DNA from: Nitrospira defluvii
Lineage (GTDB): Bacteria > Nitrospirota > Nitrospiria > Nitrospirales > Nitrospiraceae
NCBI GenBank assembly: GCA_000196815.1
Contig: FP929003.1
Span: forward strand, 4,115,501 to 4,179,500
Length of the DNA stretch: 64,000 bases
Direction: 5' to 3'
The notes beneath the pieces are model-generated. The model did no database searches, had not been told where the DNA came from, and was given only the letters and a program-made list of their open reading frames with translations. Positions 51,872-60,159 of the stretch are shown piece by piece. The position numbers and the translations under genes were made by a program. Positions within the stretch are counted from its first letter, which is position 1. Each line of letters opens with the position of its first letter.

Positions 51872-52207
51872 ATGCGACAGGATCAACCGAGTGCCTTACA
51901 AGCAGATGTGTCTTTGGGGGAACGGGGACGCGTGGCGCCGGCTGCCTCGTCAGCCCTGCAGCTTCCTGGATACCTCGACTTGAAGGCCTTGGCCGGTTAC
52001 AGTTCGTGTTCGGTTCGCTGGTTGCGGGACCGCCTGACCGATCCTCTGGCCCCTCTGCCCCATCATCGTATCGGGGGCAAGATTCTGATCAGGCGAGAGG
52101 ATTTTGATGTGTGGATCGGCCAATTCCGAACGGTCCGGCCCTCGACCGAGTTGGGCGCACTCGTTGATGATGTCCTGGACGGTTTGTTCAGCAAACAGCC
52201 GTCTTGA
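51872..52207 (+). CDS. HTH DNA-binding protein preceding the integrase
   Basis: A 111-residue protein. A disordered lead of about 40 residues precedes a winged HTH (LKALAGYSSCSVRWLRDRLT, then IGGKILIRREDFDVWIGQF) of the excisionase/MerR-like class. It ends 102 bp before the integrase start. As the HTH protein next to int it is the best candidate for the recombination directionality factor (Xis). Confidence 0.75.
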   Translation: MRQDQPSALQADVSLGERGRVAPAASSALQLPGYLDLKALAGYSSCSVRWLRDRLTDPLAPLPHHRIGGKILIRREDFDVWIGQFRTVRPSTELGALVDDVLDGLFSKQPS

Positions 52208-52309
52208 TAGGATGGCAGCGGAGCATATCCAAATGGACCTGAACACTCACGATAACCGAACCCCAGAACAATGGTGCGAGGCCGCACCTTCGCACGCGAG
52301 GCTGATCCC

Positions 52310-53584
52310 ATGGGCGTGAAGATTCGACAATGGAAGGGTGCCTGGTGGATCTTCATCGATCACCAAGGCATGCGGAAGGCCAAGCGGATCGGCATCGGCG
52401 AGCCGGGCAAGAAGGCCGCCAAGCTCGCCGCACAGCAGATTCAAGCCCGTCTCGCCCTAGGGCAGCCAGCGTTTCAGGGCCAGAAGTCTGGCATGACACT
52501 CGAACGCTATACCGAAGTCTTCTTGGAGCGAATTGAGCACGCGCGGAAGCGCACAACCTTTGTCGACTACACCAAGATCCTGAATCGGGACATCTTGCCG
52601 ACCTTGCGAGGTCTCGACCTGCAGGACATTACCCGCGAAAAGGTCAAAGCTATGGCCCTGGCTGGCCTCCAGAGGGGACAATCACCGAAAACCATGCAGA
52701 ACATCGTCCGCTGCCTCAGCAGCCTTCTGAGCCACGCCCTGGAAGATAATCTGGTCACGGTGAATCCTGCGCTCAAACCAGGCAAGTTTCTCCCGAAGAT
52801 CACGAAGCGCCACAAGATCACGCCACTGACGAGGGAAGAAGTCGCCTTGCTAATTGAGACCGCCAAGGCCAAGCTTCCTCGCTACTATCCGCTCTTCCTC
52901 TGCGCGGTCCGTACCGGTCTTCGCATGGGCGAGTTGCTCGCACTCCAGTGGGGTGACATCGACTGGCAGGGCCGGTTCATCGAGGTTCAACGGAACTACA
53001 CCCATTTCCGACTGACGACACCAAAGAGCGGAGAGAGTCGACGGGTGGACATGTCGAGGGAGTTGGCCCAGACGCTTCGAGACCTCCTCACAGAGCGCCA
53101 AATTGAGGCTGCAGCGAGCCAGTGGACAGACACCCCGGCCTGGGTCTTCTGCAGTGAGACCGGGGGACTCCTGCACCCGCACAACTTGCGCGATCGCGTG
53201 TTCTACGGCCTCCTGACGAAAGCGAAGCTCAGGAAGGTACGATTTCACGACCTGCGACACACGTTCGCGTCACTGCTCCTGCAGCAGGGGGAAAGTCTGG
53301 TCTACGTGAAGGAACAGATGGGGCATTCATCAATTCAGGTGACCGTGGATCTGTACGGACATCTGATTCCGGGCGGGAACAAACAGGCTGTCGATCGGCT
53401 CGATACCCCGGCGAGTCAGTGGCTTCCCGAGGCTCAATCCGCAACCTCCGCGCAACCGCCGAGGCATGAGACCCCGGCGGCTTCGTCCGATCAGTCGATC
53501 TATCAGGTAGTTGCGAGAGGAGAGGTTGGGGTGAGTGACGGGTTTCGAACCCGCGACCTCCGGATCCACAATCCGGCGCTCTAA
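52310..53584 (+). CDS. Tyrosine integrase whose 3' end crosses the att core
   Basis: A 424-residue integrase of the phage/ICE type. The N-terminal Arm-DNA-binding region starts at MGVKIRQWKG; the SAM-like core-binding domain spans about 60-150. Catalytic Arg205, His313, Arg316, His339 and Tyr349 are all present. The frame runs through the att core: codons to Arg413 are element DNA including the core, and the last 11 residues (TRDLRIHNPAL) are encoded by the antisense of tRNA-His. On excision those 11 are replaced by a 55-residue tail encoded at 40194-40361. An ATG at 52271 is an alternative, weaker start. Confidence 0.92.
   Translation: MGVKIRQWKGAWWIFIDHQGMRKAKRIGIGEPGKKAAKLAAQQIQARLALGQPAFQGQKSGMTLERYTEVFLERIEHARKRTTFVDYTKILNRDILPTLRGLDLQDITREKVKAMALAGLQRGQSPKTMQNIVRCLSSLLSHALEDNLVTVNPALKPGKFLPKITKRHKITPLTREEVALLIETAKAKLPRYYPLFLCAVRTGLRMGELLALQWGDIDWQGRFIEVQRNYTHFRLTTPKSGESRRVDMSRELAQTLRDLLTERQIEAAASQWTDTPAWVFCSETGGLLHPHNLRDRVFYGLLTKAKLRKVRFHDLRHTFASLLLQQGESLVYVKEQMGHSSIQVTVDLYGHLIPGGNKQAVDRLDTPASQWLPEAQSATSAQPPRHETPAASSDQSIYQVVARGEVGVSDGFRTRDLRIHNPAL
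53526..53549 (+). repeat. attR core (24 bp)
   Basis: Identical to 40171-40194. It covers the CCA end, acceptor strand and most of the T-arm of tRNA-His on the other strand, and lies inside the integrase reading frame. Confidence 0.92.
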
Positions 53585-53604
53585 CCAGCTGAGCTACACC
53601 CACC
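53527..53604 (-). tRNA. tRNA-His (anticodon GTG)
   Basis: On the minus strand: the extra 5' G of tRNA-His, acceptor arm GTGGGTG pairing with CACTCAC (one G-T pair), D-arm AGCTCAGCTGGTTAGAGC, anticodon stem CCGGA/TCCGG with loop TTGTGGA (anticodon GTG), T-arm GCGGG-TTCGAAA-CCCGT, discriminator C and encoded CCA. The gene is intact; the element's core restores its 3' end. The following 171 bp (53605-53775) show no gene. Confidence 0.97.
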
Positions 53605-53775
53605 ACACAACGTCAACGAGGAGCGCGCATCTTAACAAACCCCGCAGAATAGTCGCAACCGCCCCAAGACCTCATCCTGACTCAGCTTTTGCTGCATAGA
53701 TAGACTGGCCGGGCGAAGTCGCGACGCGTTCTGTATCTCTGATCGCATGAACGAAATCGACTTGGGACTCGACCG

Positions 53776-54495
53776 TCAACGTCCCCGGCGATCGAAGGCC
53801 GCTTGCATTTCCTCCAGGATGGCCGTCGTGGCGGCGGGAGGATCCTGAGCATCGCGAATCGGGCGACCGATCACCAGATAGTCGGCGCCGGCGGCAATGG
53901 TCTGGGTCGGCGTCGTTACTCGCGCGTGATCATCCGTCCCTTTTCCCGCCGGCCGGACCCCTGGGGTCACGATAACCAGATTCGGGCCTACCTTGGCACG
54001 AATCGCCTGCGGCTCCTCTCCCGACGCCACCACCCCGTCGCAGCCCACTTCGGCCGCAAGCAAGGCCCGCGCCGTCACCAAATCCTGAACACTTCGCTGT
54101 ATGCCCATCTCCCGCAAATCTTCTCCGTCGAAATTGGTCAGCACCGTTACCGCCAGCAGTTTGAGATCGGACGATCCCCGTCCCTGCACCGCAGCCATCA
54201 ACGCTTTTCGGTTCGCATGGACGGTCAGAAAGGTGGCACCCATCGCGGCGACCCGGGCCGTCGCACGCCGGACGGTTTCTTCAATATCGAGGAACTTAAG
54301 ATCAAGGAATACCCGCTTCCCGCGGTCCACCAGCTTCCGGACGATGTCCGGCCCCGCCACCGTGTACAACTCCAGGCCGACTTTCACAAATCGCACCTGG
54401 TCTCCCATGCGAGCCACCAGCGCATCCGCTTCCGCCGCGGAGGGAACATCCAGCGCGACAATCAACCGATCTCGTGCATCAATCCGTGTCATCAT
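53776..54495 (-). CDS. pyrF: Orotidine 5'-phosphate decarboxylase
   Basis: A 239-residue TIM-barrel enzyme, final step of UMP synthesis. RLIVALDVPSAAEADALV contains the first catalytic Asp, FVKVGLELYT the substrate Lys, and FLDLKFLDIEETV the D-x-K-x-x-D catalytic array. VIVTPGVRPAG and YLVIGRPI are the phosphate-binding segments of this family. Two ATGs at the start (54495, 54492). It is divergent from rpsT over a 115 bp shared promoter region. Confidence 0.96.
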   Translation of the reverse strand: MMTRIDARDRLIVALDVPSAAEADALVARMGDQVRFVKVGLELYTVAGPDIVRKLVDRGKRVFLDLKFLDIEETVRRATARVAAMGATFLTVHANRKALMAAVQGRGSSDLKLLAVTVLTNFDGEDLREMGIQRSVQDLVTARALLAAEVGCDGVVASGEEPQAIRAKVGPNLVIVTPGVRPAGKGTDDHARVTTPTQTIAAGADYLVIGRPIRDAQDPPAATTAILEEMQAAFDRRGR

Positions 54496-54610
54496 GTGTA
54501 CGCCGTTGCCCTCGAGGTTGCCTCGTGGCCAGGCTGACTCCTTTCAGTATCCTTGACCTCTCTTCTCATCCTATGTTACAAGCTCAAGCTTTGAACGTAG
54601 GAGAATCCGT

Positions 54611-54886
54611 ATGCCTGTTGTCCACAAATCCACGATTCGCCGTGCCCGTCAATCTGAGAAGCGCCGCTTGCGCAACCGCGCCACCATCAGCTCGGTCCGG
54701 AGCATCCTCCGCAAGGTTCAGGATGCGATCGCGGCCAAAAAGCCGGATGAAGCCAAAGCCACCCTCAGGGAAGCCACGTCAGCTCTTGGCAAGGCGGTCA
54801 CTAAAGGGGTCTTGAAGCCGAATACGGCCTCGCGCCGCGTGTCCCGGCTGACTGTGCGCGTGAACGCGCTCACCGCTTCCGCGTAA
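54611..54886 (+). CDS. rpsT: 30S ribosomal protein S20
   Basis: A 91-residue basic protein: KSTIRRARQSEKRRLRNRAT, then TISSVRSILRKVQDAI, and ending TASRRVSRLTVRVNAL. Typical length of S20, which binds 16S rRNA in the lower body of the 30S subunit. RBS AGGAGAA 6 nt before the ATG. Its last 17 bp overlap the convergent holA stop. Confidence 0.97.
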   Translation: MPVVHKSTIRRARQSEKRRLRNRATISSVRSILRKVQDAIAAKKPDEAKATLREATSALGKAVTKGVLKPNTASRRVSRLTVRVNALTASA

Positions 54887-55979
54887 CGGTTCTGACATTC
54901 GACACCGGTCTCGAACCCGTCGGGCGCGGGACCGGTGGTGCTGGTTGCACCCGCGCTCCGGATGATGCTGATTTCGACGGCTGGCCACAGAGTCGGAACA
55001 AGAGGTCTTCCATCACGCGAACAGGGGCGCTTCCACTCCCGCCTTTGAGCTTCGAGTCAGTGTCCAGAAACCAGCGAAACGTCTGCGTCAATTGCGCGTC
55101 TGAGAATTGCGCCAGAAAACCGCGCACCCGGGATGGATCGATCCGTAACGTTCTGGCCGCCTCCCCTTCCCGCCCCCCGGATTTGAGCTGCTCCTTCATT
55201 TTCCACAACCGCCGGTATTGCCAGACCAACGCACCGAGAATCCGGAGCGGAGCCTCTCCATTTTCAAGATTTCGAGCAAGGATCCGTAACGCCCGTCCAT
55301 GATCATGCGCTCCGATGGCGTTCATGAGATCGAACACCGACGCACCGGACTCCGTCCCCCTCAACGCCTCGACATCCGCCAGTTGCGCGGTTCGGTCAGG
55401 CGGCACATAGGCGGCGAGCTTCTCTAACTCCCGCTTCACCGCATAGAGAGACTCACTCCCCACTTCCTTGAGCAGCTGCGTCGCCTCTTCGTGGATGCGC
55501 ACACCCAGCGCCGCCGCTTCCTGGCGAATCCAGGCCGACAGCTGCGCATCACGCAGCGGGGCGCAATTGACCGTCACTCCCCCTTTCGTCAAGGCTTGGG
55601 TCCATTTCATCCGTCCATCCAGCTTGGCGGCCACCACGATCAACGTCGTCGTGTCATTCGGCGCGGCGAAATAGGAGAGGAGTTTTTCACCTTCCCGGGC
55701 CGGGAGCTTTTCGACCGACTTATAGACCACCACGCGGCGTTCGGCGAATACGGGAATCTCCGACGCGCAGGCCAACACATCCTCAACCGAGCAGTCGTCG
55801 CCATGAAAAATATCGCAATTGAATCCGGTATCCGCCGCCGGTCCCAAGGCTGCGGCCCGCAATGCGGCCACGGACTGGTCCCGGAGATAGTCTTCTTCGC
55901 CGACCACGGCATACAGCGGCATCACCCCGCTACGCGCGAGGGATTGAGGCAGTTCCAGACTCATCACTGAAGCGCTCAT
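54870..55979 (-). CDS. holA: DNA polymerase III delta subunit
   Basis: A 369-residue clamp-loader subunit. The delta fold is marked by PLYAVVGEEDYLRDQSVAAL, FAERRVVVYKSVEKLPA, LIVVAAKLDGRMKW and VGSESLYAVKRELEKLAAY, and the C-terminal collar by ALRILARNLENGEAPLRILG. The last 40 residues are a Ser/Pro/Arg-rich extension. It opens the beta clamp for loading. Downstream of leuS and lptE, the common leuS-lptE-holA order. Confidence 0.93.
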   Translation of the reverse strand: MSASVMSLELPQSLARSGVMPLYAVVGEEDYLRDQSVAALRAAALGPAADTGFNCDIFHGDDCSVEDVLACASEIPVFAERRVVVYKSVEKLPAREGEKLLSYFAAPNDTTTLIVVAAKLDGRMKWTQALTKGGVTVNCAPLRDAQLSAWIRQEAAALGVRIHEEATQLLKEVGSESLYAVKRELEKLAAYVPPDRTAQLADVEALRGTESGASVFDLMNAIGAHDHGRALRILARNLENGEAPLRILGALVWQYRRLWKMKEQLKSGGREGEAARTLRIDPSRVRGFLAQFSDAQLTQTFRWFLDTDSKLKGGSGSAPVRVMEDLLFRLCGQPSKSASSGARVQPAPPVPRPTGSRPVSNVRTVTRKR

Positions 55980-55999
55980 CCGCAGAAGCTTTCCATTAG

Positions 56000-56689
56000 T
56001 TATCGGGGCACACCGGGCTGTACCCCACCGTACGGAACGGCCTCGACTTTCACCGGTCGCTTCAACGCCTTGTCCAACTCGCCCGTATCCAGAAAGAGCA
56101 GGAATCGTGAGGCCAGATCTTCCGCAACGAACCGGCCGGCTTGCTCCAACGCCCGGTTTTGCAGCACCCGGTTGAATTGCAGATCCTGGGTGAGAAAAAA
56201 CTCAGAGGTTCCCTTCGCGACCTGGTACCAGACGACCTTTTTCGTTTTGGCCTCCTCGATCCTCACACTCACGAGCATTTCCACCCGGCTTTCAAATGTC
56301 GTGGTCTGATCGAAACTCAAGGTCGGCAGCGTGATCTGCATGATCTGTCCGGATAAATAGAGATCGGCCCCGGCCGAAGGACCCACGATTTCCGCCCCCG
56401 CCCCCGCCGAGAATTCCCGACGCAGGTAATTGGCGAGCTTGACCTCGAAATTCGCCTCGTAGGTACTGTTGGCAACAGGAAGGATGGCCAGGCGTGGCGC
56501 GTGCGGCCGCTTCGTCGCTGTCTCCGACGCGCCGCCGACCGTGGGACCGGCGCCCTGCACTCGAAACTGATAGCCACAGCCGGGGAGCGAGACACTCAAC
56601 GCAAAGAACATAATCAGCCACACCACGCGGCCAGGAGCCTCCGGGCCGACACGTGCTGTGTTGTTCCTGTGACGTTCAGGCTGGCGCAC
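56000..56689 (-). CDS. lptE: LPS-assembly lipoprotein LptE
   Basis: A 229-residue lipoprotein with signal segment VVWLIMFFALSVSLPGC (Cys38) and the typical GYQF start of LptE/RlpB. LAILPVANSTYEANFEVKLA and FLTQDLQFNRVLQNRALEQA follow. LptE plugs the LptD barrel that inserts LPS in the outer membrane. It begins 4 bp after the leuS stop with a GTG. The true start could be a later GTG (about residue 23) that shortens the n-region. Confidence 0.88.
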   Translation of the reverse strand: MRQPERHRNNTARVGPEAPGRVVWLIMFFALSVSLPGCGYQFRVQGAGPTVGGASETATKRPHAPRLAILPVANSTYEANFEVKLANYLRREFSAGAGAEIVGPSAGADLYLSGQIMQITLPTLSFDQTTTFESRVEMLVSVRIEEAKTKKVVWYQVAKGTSEFFLTQDLQFNRVLQNRALEQAGRFVAEDLASRFLLFLDTGELDKALKRPVKVEAVPYGGVQPGVPR

Positions 56690-56693
56690 GGCA

Positions 56694-59129
56694 TCACACC
56701 ACGAAGTTGATCAGTTTCTTCTCAACGTAAATGACCTTCTTCGGCTCTTTCCCCTGCAGCCATTCAGCCACTTCTTTTTTAGCCAGAGGTTCCAACAGCT
56801 CGCGTGACGCCCCGGCATCGACTTCGAGTTTTCCCCGGAGCTTTCCGTTCACCTGAATCGGGATCGTCAGCCGGTCGCTGACCACCAACGCGGGATCGAA
56901 CTGCGGCCACGGCTGCTGGCCGGCGCTCGGTTGTTGACCGAGACGTTCCCACAACTCCTCGCTCAGATGCGGCGCAAACGGCAAGAGCAACAACACAAAC
57001 GGTTCCAGCAGGCGGCGCGGCCGCTGCTCCAGTTTCGTCATCTCGTTGGTGAACACCATCATTTGCGAGATCGCCGTATTGAAGCGTAAGGCATCGATAT
57101 CGTCGGTGACTTTCTTGATGGTGTAATGGAGCAACCGCAGCTGCTCAGGCGACGGCTCGGCATCCGTAACCGCCGGACTCAATGCGCCCTCGTCGCCGAT
57201 CAGCAACCGCCAGACTCGATCGAGGAATCGTGTGATCCCCTCCACACCGCGGGTACTCCAGGGCTTCATCGATTCGAGCGGGCCCATGAACATTTCATAG
57301 AGCCGCACCGCGTCGGCCCCGAACTGGTCGATCATCTCGTCCGGGTTCACCACATTGCCGCGCGACTTCGACATCTTCTGATTGTCTTCGCCCAACACAA
57401 TGCCCTGGTGCACGAGCTTCTTGAACGGTTCCGGCGTGCTGACCACCCCGGCATCGAACAAGACCTTGTGCCAGAACCGGCTATACAATAGATGCAGCAC
57501 CGCATGTTCGCTGCCGCCGATGTAGAGGTCCACCGGCATCCAATAGCGTTCCTTCGCCGGATCGACCACCTGCGCGGGATTCTTCGGATCGATAAACCGC
57601 AGGTAATACCAGCAAGACCCGGCCCACTGCGGCATCGTGTTCGTCTCCCGTCGCGCCGGTTTGCCGGTGGCAGGATCCGTCGTCTCCAGCCAGTCGTGGA
57701 GATTCGCCAAGGGGCTTTCGCCGCTGCCGGAGGGTTTGAAATTCTTGGTTTCAGGCAACGGGAGCGGCAATTGCTCCTCAGGCAGGGGACGTGGCTCGCC
57801 GTCGACCCACACAATCGGAAAGGGTTCGCCCCAATAACGCTGCCGGGCGAAGAGCCAGTCACGGAGCTTGTAATTGATCGTCTTCTTACCCCTGCCCTTG
57901 GTTTCGAGCCAGGCCGTCATTGTTGGAATGGCGTCGCTGGGCAATAATCCATCGAGCGAGCAGGATCCATCCGGCGTGGTCGAGTTGACGACTCGCCCCC
58001 GGTCCGTCTCGACAAACGCCGCCTTCTCCACCTGTCCGCCCTGAATGACTTCCCGAATCGGGAGGCGGTATTGCGTGGCAAACGCCCAGTCACGCTCATC
58101 ATGGGCAGGCACCGCCATAATGGCGCCGGTGCCGTAACTCATGAGCACGTAATCGGCAATCCAGATCGGCAGCCGCTCCTGGTTCACCGGATTAACGGCA
58201 TACCCGCCGGTGAATACACCGGTCTTGACCTTATCCAGTTCCTGACGCTGCAGATCGCTCTTACGGGACGCCGCCTCGCGGTAGGCCGTCACCTGCTCAC
58301 GCTGCTCCGGCGTCGTCACCACGTCGACGAGCGGATGTTCCGGCGCCAAGACCATATAGGTCGCACCGAAGAGCGTGTCGGGGCGGGTCGTAAACACGCG
58401 CAGATTGCCCCTCTGGTCGGCCAATGGAAAATCGACTTCCGCGCCGATCGACCGGCCGATCCAATTCTTCTGCATCTCGAGCGTGCTGGTCGGCCATTCG
58501 ACCAGGGTCAGGTCCTCCAGCAATCGCTCCGCATAGGCGGTGATCTTCAAGACCCACTGCCGCATCGGCTTGCGAATGACGTCGAACCCGCCGACCTCGC
58601 TCTTGCCGTCCACAATTTCTTCGTTGGCCAGCACGGTCCCCAAGGCCGGACACCAGTTCACCGGCACCTCCGCCACGTAGGCAAGACCCCGTTCGAACAG
58701 CTTCAGAAAGATCCACTGGGTCCACCGATAGTAGTCCTGGTCGGTGGTGCTGAGCTCACGTTCCCAGTCGTAGGAGAGCCCGACTCGCTTCATTTGCCGT
58801 TTAAAGGTCGCAATATTCTGCGCAGTGGTGATGGCAGGATGCACGCCGGTTTTCACGGCATACTGTTCCGCGGGCAACCCGAACGCATCCCACCCCATGG
58901 GGTGTAATACGTTGAAGCCGCGCATCCGCTTATAGCGGGATACGATATCCGTGGCCGTATACCCTTCCAAGTGCCCGACGTGCAGACCCGACCCCGACGG
59001 GTAAGGAAACATGTCGAGGCAATAGAACTTGGGCTTCGACTGATCGTCCAGCGCCCGAAACGGGCGATGCGTCTCCCAATAGGTCTGCCACTTCGATTCG
59101 AGGGCCTGATGATCGTATGTCTTGCTCAT
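56694..59129 (-). CDS. leuS: Leucyl-tRNA synthetase
   Basis: An 811-residue class I synthetase. HIGH-type motif [11 protein letters not shown] (His50, His53), the CP1 editing domain ([19 protein letters not shown]), the KMSKS loop [17 protein letters not shown] and an anticodon-binding C-terminal region are in order. The start at 59129 begins [19 protein letters not shown], the usual LeuRS N-terminus; the open frame upstream to 59303 is an extension. Heads the leuS-lptE-holA run. Confidence 0.97.
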   Translation of the reverse strand: MSKTYDHQALESKWQTYWETHRPFRALDDQSKPKFYCLDMFPYPSGSGLHVGHLEGYTATDIVSRYKRMRGFNVLHPMGWDAFGLPAEQYAVKTGVHPAITTAQNIATFKRQMKRVGLSYDWERELSTTDQDYYRWTQWIFLKLFERGLAYVAEVPVNWCPALGTVLANEEIVDGKSEVGGFDVIRKPMRQWVLKITAYAERLLEDLTLVEWPTSTLEMQKNWIGRSIGAEVDFPLADQRGNLRVFTTRPDTLFGATYMVLAPEHPLVDVVTTPEQREQVTAYREAASRKSDLQRQELDKVKTGVFTGGYAVNPVNQERLPIWIADYVLMSYGTGAIMAVPAHDERDWAFATQYRLPIREVIQGGQVEKAAFVETDRGRVVNSTTPDGSCSLDGLLPSDAIPTMTAWLETKGRGKKTINYKLRDWLFARQRYWGEPFPIVWVDGEPRPLPEEQLPLPLPETKNFKPSGSGESPLANLHDWLETTDPATGKPARRETNTMPQWAGSCWYYLRFIDPKNPAQVVDPAKERYWMPVDLYIGGSEHAVLHLLYSRFWHKVLFDAGVVSTPEPFKKLVHQGIVLGEDNQKMSKSRGNVVNPDEMIDQFGADAVRLYEMFMGPLESMKPWSTRGVEGITRFLDRVWRLLIGDEGALSPAVTDAEPSPEQLRLLHYTIKKVTDDIDALRFNTAISQMMVFTNEMTKLEQRPRRLLEPFVLLLLPFAPHLSEELWERLGQQPSAGQQPWPQFDPALVVSDRLTIPIQVNGKLRGKLEVDAGASRELLEPLAKKEVAEWLQGKEPKKVIYVEKKLINFVV

Positions 59130-59355
59130 TGTGGTATCGTCATATGCGAGGCAATCGTTCCTATTCGATGAAAGAACGGACGACTCTAGCACACGCCGCA
59201 CGGAGCGACAAGGACGAGACGGGACAAACAGGAACTGATTCGACCGCGAAGAGTCCCTCCTCCCTTGATCCCGGAATCGAGTCCTGTTCAAATGCCGGAA
59301 CAACCGGTCGCCGAAGATCGACCGCGCACGACCTCACAGACTTTTGCCAACGCCG

Positions 59356-60000
59356 ATGTACGCCACCTACATCTTCCCGCGACTCATGGACTGGGTGCTC
59401 CGGGGCGAACGGTTTCAGACCGAACGCCGGCTTCTGCTGACTCCGGTGCATGGACTCGTCCTGGAAATCGGGTTCGGAACCGGATTGAATCTGCCGCACT
59501 ACCCCCCGACCGTGACCGCTCTGCACACCGTCGATCCCGCCCCACTCTTACCCGATCGAGTCGCCGTACGGGTGGCACAGGCTTCGTTCCCCGTTCATAT
59601 TCAGCATGTCAGTGCCGAACGATTGCCCTATGACGATGCCAGCTTCGACTACGCGGTCAGCACCTTCACCCTCTGCACCATTCCGGATCCTGCGAAGGCG
59701 CTACGCGACATTCGCCGGGTGCTGAAGCCGGATGGCCACTTCCTTTTCCTGGAACATGGCCGCAGCGACGATCCCCTCATCGCCCGATGGCAGGATCGGC
59801 TCAACCCGCTGCAACACGTCCTGGCTTGCGGCTGCAATCTCAATCGCCGCATCGATCGACTGGTACTGGACGCAGGCCTGCAACTGGAACAGCTCGATCG
59901 TTATTGCCTTCCCGGCGTCCCGAGAATCGGCGGGGAAATGTATCGCGGCACCGCCTGCGTCAGCGGACAATCGTCCCTGCATTCCGGCCTCGACACCTGA
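59356..60000 (+). CDS. SAM-dependent methyltransferase (METTL7/UbiE-like)
   Basis: A 214-residue class I methyltransferase. Motif I is VLEIGFGTGLNLPHYPP, the acidic residue of motif II HTVDPAP, then YDDASFDYAVSTFTLCTIPD and VLKPDGHFLFLEHGRSD. The LNPLQHVLACGCNLNRRIDR C-terminal segment is typical of the METTL7-like group acting on lipophilic substrates. ATG 59356 was chosen over a TTG 12 bp earlier; neither has a clear RBS. It is divergent from leuS. Confidence 0.82.
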   Translation: MYATYIFPRLMDWVLRGERFQTERRLLLTPVHGLVLEIGFGTGLNLPHYPPTVTALHTVDPAPLLPDRVAVRVAQASFPVHIQHVSAERLPYDDASFDYAVSTFTLCTIPDPAKALRDIRRVLKPDGHFLFLEHGRSDDPLIARWQDRLNPLQHVLACGCNLNRRIDRLVLDAGLQLEQLDRYCLPGVPRIGGEMYRGTACVSGQSSLHSGLDT

Positions 60001-60108
60001 CCCGCTCGTCACGACTTTGGCCTCACACCGCTTTCGGAACCAGCCGAAGCAGCGACGACATGAAACAGGAAAATTGTATCCCTCTCGGCAATTTTGTAGA
60101 CTACACCG

Positions 60109-60114
60109 TATAAT
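60109..60114 (+). promoter_or_regulatory. Putative -10 box of the hybrid kinase gene
   Basis: TATAAT 46 bp upstream of the chosen kinase ATG, in the only AT-rich stretch of the 159 bp gap. No good -35 at the usual distance. Confidence 0.4.
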
Positions 60115-60159
60115 GTACTATCTTCAGAATCGCCCATGCAGCAGACGGGAGTGACCCGG

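Noticed and set aside
54540-54610. TTGACC followed by TATGTT upstream of rpsT as a promoter
   Set aside because: Spacing of 13 bp between the two hexamers is too short for a standard sigma-70 promoter; not annotated.
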